Origin: an uncultured Blautia sp.
GTDB lineage: Bacteria > Bacillota > Clostridia > Lachnospirales > Lachnospiraceae
Direction: 5' to 3'
DNA: 64,000 bases
Assembly (NCBI GenBank): GCA_934394545.1
Contig: CAKRRG010000001.1
Span: 56,778-120,777, forward strand
Each line of letters opens with the position of its first letter. Within the stretch, counting starts at the first letter, position 1. Shown piece after piece: positions 63,301 to 64,000 of the stretch. The notes beneath the pieces are model-generated. The model had not been told where the DNA came from. It saw nothing but the letters and a program-made list of their open reading frames with translations, and did no database searches. The position numbers were made by a program, and so were the translations under genes.

Positions 63301-63867
63301 TCTGAACGTCATGCGTTCCTTTCCGGACAGTATGAGGATCTGAAGACGGCGGAGGCGCAGTTAGAGACGATCATCCAGGAGCTGGATGAGGGAATGCGCA
63401 GGCAGTTTGCTGAGAAGTTCCATGATATCCAGAGAGAGTTCGATAAGGCCTTTAAGGAGCTTTTTGGCGGAGGCAAGGGGACTTTGGAACTGGAAGAGGA
63501 TGCGGATATTTTGGAAGCCGGAATCCGTATTATCTCCCAGCCACCTGGCAAAAAGCTTCAGAATATGATGCAGCTTTCCGGTGGTGAGAAGGCATTGACA
63601 GCAATTGCACTTTTGTTTGCAATCCAGAATCTGAAGCCGTCTCCATTCTGTCTTCTTGACGAGATCGAGGCTGCTCTTGATGATTCTAATGTGGGACGTT
63701 TCGCAAGTTATCTTCAGAAGTTGACGAAGAACACCCAATTCATTATAATAACACATAGACGTGGTACTATGAATGCCGCAGACCGGCTTTATGGTATCAC
63801 CATGCAGGAGAAAGGCGTTTCCACGCTGGTTTCTGTAGATCTTGTGGAGAACCAGCTTACGCAATAA
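60307..63867 (+). CDS. smc: Chromosome segregation protein SMC
   Basis: The 1186-aa condensin subunit has an N-terminal ATPase head (GFKSFAQKINFEF, Walker A VGPNGSGKSNVGDA), long coiled coils flanking a hinge (KGVVADLIQVNKEYEIAIET, SMSGGSFKNNSNLLGRRREI), and a C-terminal head with signature LSGGEKALTAIALLF and Walker B PFCLLDEIEAALDDSNVGRF. It works with ScpAB in chromosome organisation. Length is normal for the family. Confidence 0.98.
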   Translation: MYLKNIEVQGFKSFAQKINFEFHNGITGIVGPNGSGKSNVGDAVRWVLGEQSAKQLRGGNMQDVIFSGTEARKPLSFASVAITLDNSDHKLPVDFNEVTVTRRLYRSGESEYLINGSACRLKDINEMFYDTGIGKEGYSIIGQGQIDKILSGKPEERRELFDEAAGIVKFKRRKAATIKKLQDEQANLVRVTDILSELTRQLDPLERQSETARIYLAKRDTLRELDVNSFLLESEETGKELKELDAKKKQATEELEENQEAYQQTKVEYDRLEEELEQLNSQMEQLREETQNKAIRRQQLDGEIKVLKEQISAGVQNEEHYKNRLQSIESDLKERQEALEHQEAEKSQLHGALLEAKKRQGDEEKRLSNIQAQIEECTQAVENGKNEIIELLNARATTRGKAQRFDTMMEQIDIRKAGISQRQLHLKTEEVQQQSELERAKEKFQGITTLIQNMNAECQRLDEEVHKLTEELKKQNSQMEIGQSAYHREASRLESLKNITERYDGYGNSIRRVMEQKERVPGIKGVVADLIQVNKEYEIAIETALGGSIQNIVTDNEQTAKHMIEFLKKNRFGRATFLPLNSINTKSGFTQREALKEPGVIGLASELVATEKEYAGLAAYLLGRVLVVDHIDNAIAIARKYRHSLRMVTVEGESFSPGGSMSGGSFKNNSNLLGRRREIEELESSVKALRKDMDDMQKAIDDNRSKRNVMRGTIADLQEKLRQQYVAQNTAKMNIDQVEAKTKEIQVGYGEIQREQMEIRRQIEEAEADHSKIAQELKASEQDEKELETFIQNKQKELEDWKTDEQEISRKLEALRLDASTAQQKESFAAETLERLNHEMEALHQEEADIHKTLELGGEENERKRQSVENLEAVITTLAEDETRARTQLESWQMEKDKKNSSHKAFFEKRDELSGRISLLDKECYRLKSQIEKLEEHQEAQISYMWNEYEITPNNALQYKKEELNDLKAMKREIAQVKDEIRKLGNVNVNAIEEYKEISERHAFLSGQYEDLKTAEAQLETIIQELDEGMRRQFAEKFHDIQREFDKAFKELFGGGKGTLELEEDADILEAGIRIISQPPGKKLQNMMQLSGGEKALTAIALLFAIQNLKPSPFCLLDEIEAALDDSNVGRFASYLQKLTKNTQFIIITHRRGTMNAADRLYGITMQEKGVSTLVSVDLVENQLTQ

Positions 63868-63881
63868 AAGGAGGAGAGAAA

Positions 63882-64000
63882 ATGGCAGAGGAAAAGAAGG
63901 GCTTTTTTAAAAGACTTGTCAGTGGCCTGACAAAAACAAGAGACAACATCGTGGCAGGATTTGATTCTCTTTTCACCGGCTATTCTACAATAGATGATGA
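63882..64000 (+). CDS. ftsY: Signal recognition particle receptor FtsY (5' part, cut by window end)
   Basis: After AGGAGG, ATG 63882 opens a frame reading MAEEKKGFFKRLVSGLTKTR and then DNIVAGFDSLFTGYSTIDDD-like residues, the typical FtsY N-terminal helices. Position after smc is the classical Firmicute order. Only about 40 codons are visible, and the GTPase domain lies outside the window. Confidence 0.9.
   Translation, partial: MAEEKKGFFKRLVSGLTKTRDNIVAGFDSLFTGYSTIDD

Overview
The window looks like a chromosomal segment of a gut Lachnospiraceae-type Firmicute (Blautia/Dorea/Mediterraneibacter-like; genus is inference). The grounds are the gene order plsX-rnc-smc-ftsY, YesM/YesN-type two-component systems beside sugar ABC transporters, AGGAGG-type ribosome binding sites, sigma-A-like promoters, a DUF4869 gene, and a selB/selC pair showing selenocysteine use. 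No rRNA, CRISPR array, integrase or transposase was seen.

Left third (1-26 kb): a surface-polysaccharide locus has been broken up by AT-rich accessory modules. It opens with the end of a phosphohexomutase. Further on come a damaged wecB/fnlC-type epimerase and an intact capF-type reductase. Between and after them sit: (i) a five-gene unit (unknown 282 aa, unknown 58 aa, metallo-beta-lactamase fold, calcineurin-like phosphoesterase, unknown 129 aa) bounded by a 14-bp direct repeat; (ii) a DUF262-ATPase-HNH operon; (iii) a 651-aa protein that reads as SIR2 + SLOG/STALD + TIR, i.e. both halves of Thoeris in one chain; (iv) a second DUF262-ATPase operon ending in a DUF4160-like protein; (v) an AlbA_2 regulator with a 1190-aa protein of unknown function and an AAA-ATPase/PD-(D/E)XK gene. 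The joins carry duplications and scars: a 150-bp hairpin repeat, a 933-bp apparently identical duplication of a DUF4869/P-loop pair, an internally deleted AlbA_2 copy, and short tails of lost genes. This suggests module gain and loss by homologous recombination or an unseen mobile agent.

Middle (26-43 kb): carbohydrate sensing and use. A secreted carboxylesterase is followed by an AraC-type response regulator, a periplasmic-binding-protein-like sensor and a LytS/YesM kinase. After a frameshifted ATPase cassette comes a sugar ABC transporter (binding protein and two permeases), a second YesM/YesN pair and a GH78 alpha-L-rhamnosidase. This fits uptake and breakdown of a rhamnose-containing glycan or glycoside.

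Right third (43-64 kb): cell-envelope and core genes. On the minus strand are a UDP-glucuronate 4-epimerase and a UDP-glucose dehydrogenase fused to an N-terminal XRE helix-turn-helix; together they would convert UDP-glucose to UDP-galacturonate. Next come two secreted proteins, a MurD-like ligase with a CapA-like protein, and a polysaccharide assembly set (LCP, Wzz-type CpsC, CpsD kinase, divergent polyprenyl-phosphate sugar transferase). The window closes with glmS, selB, tRNA-Sec, plsX, rnc, smc and the start of ftsY.
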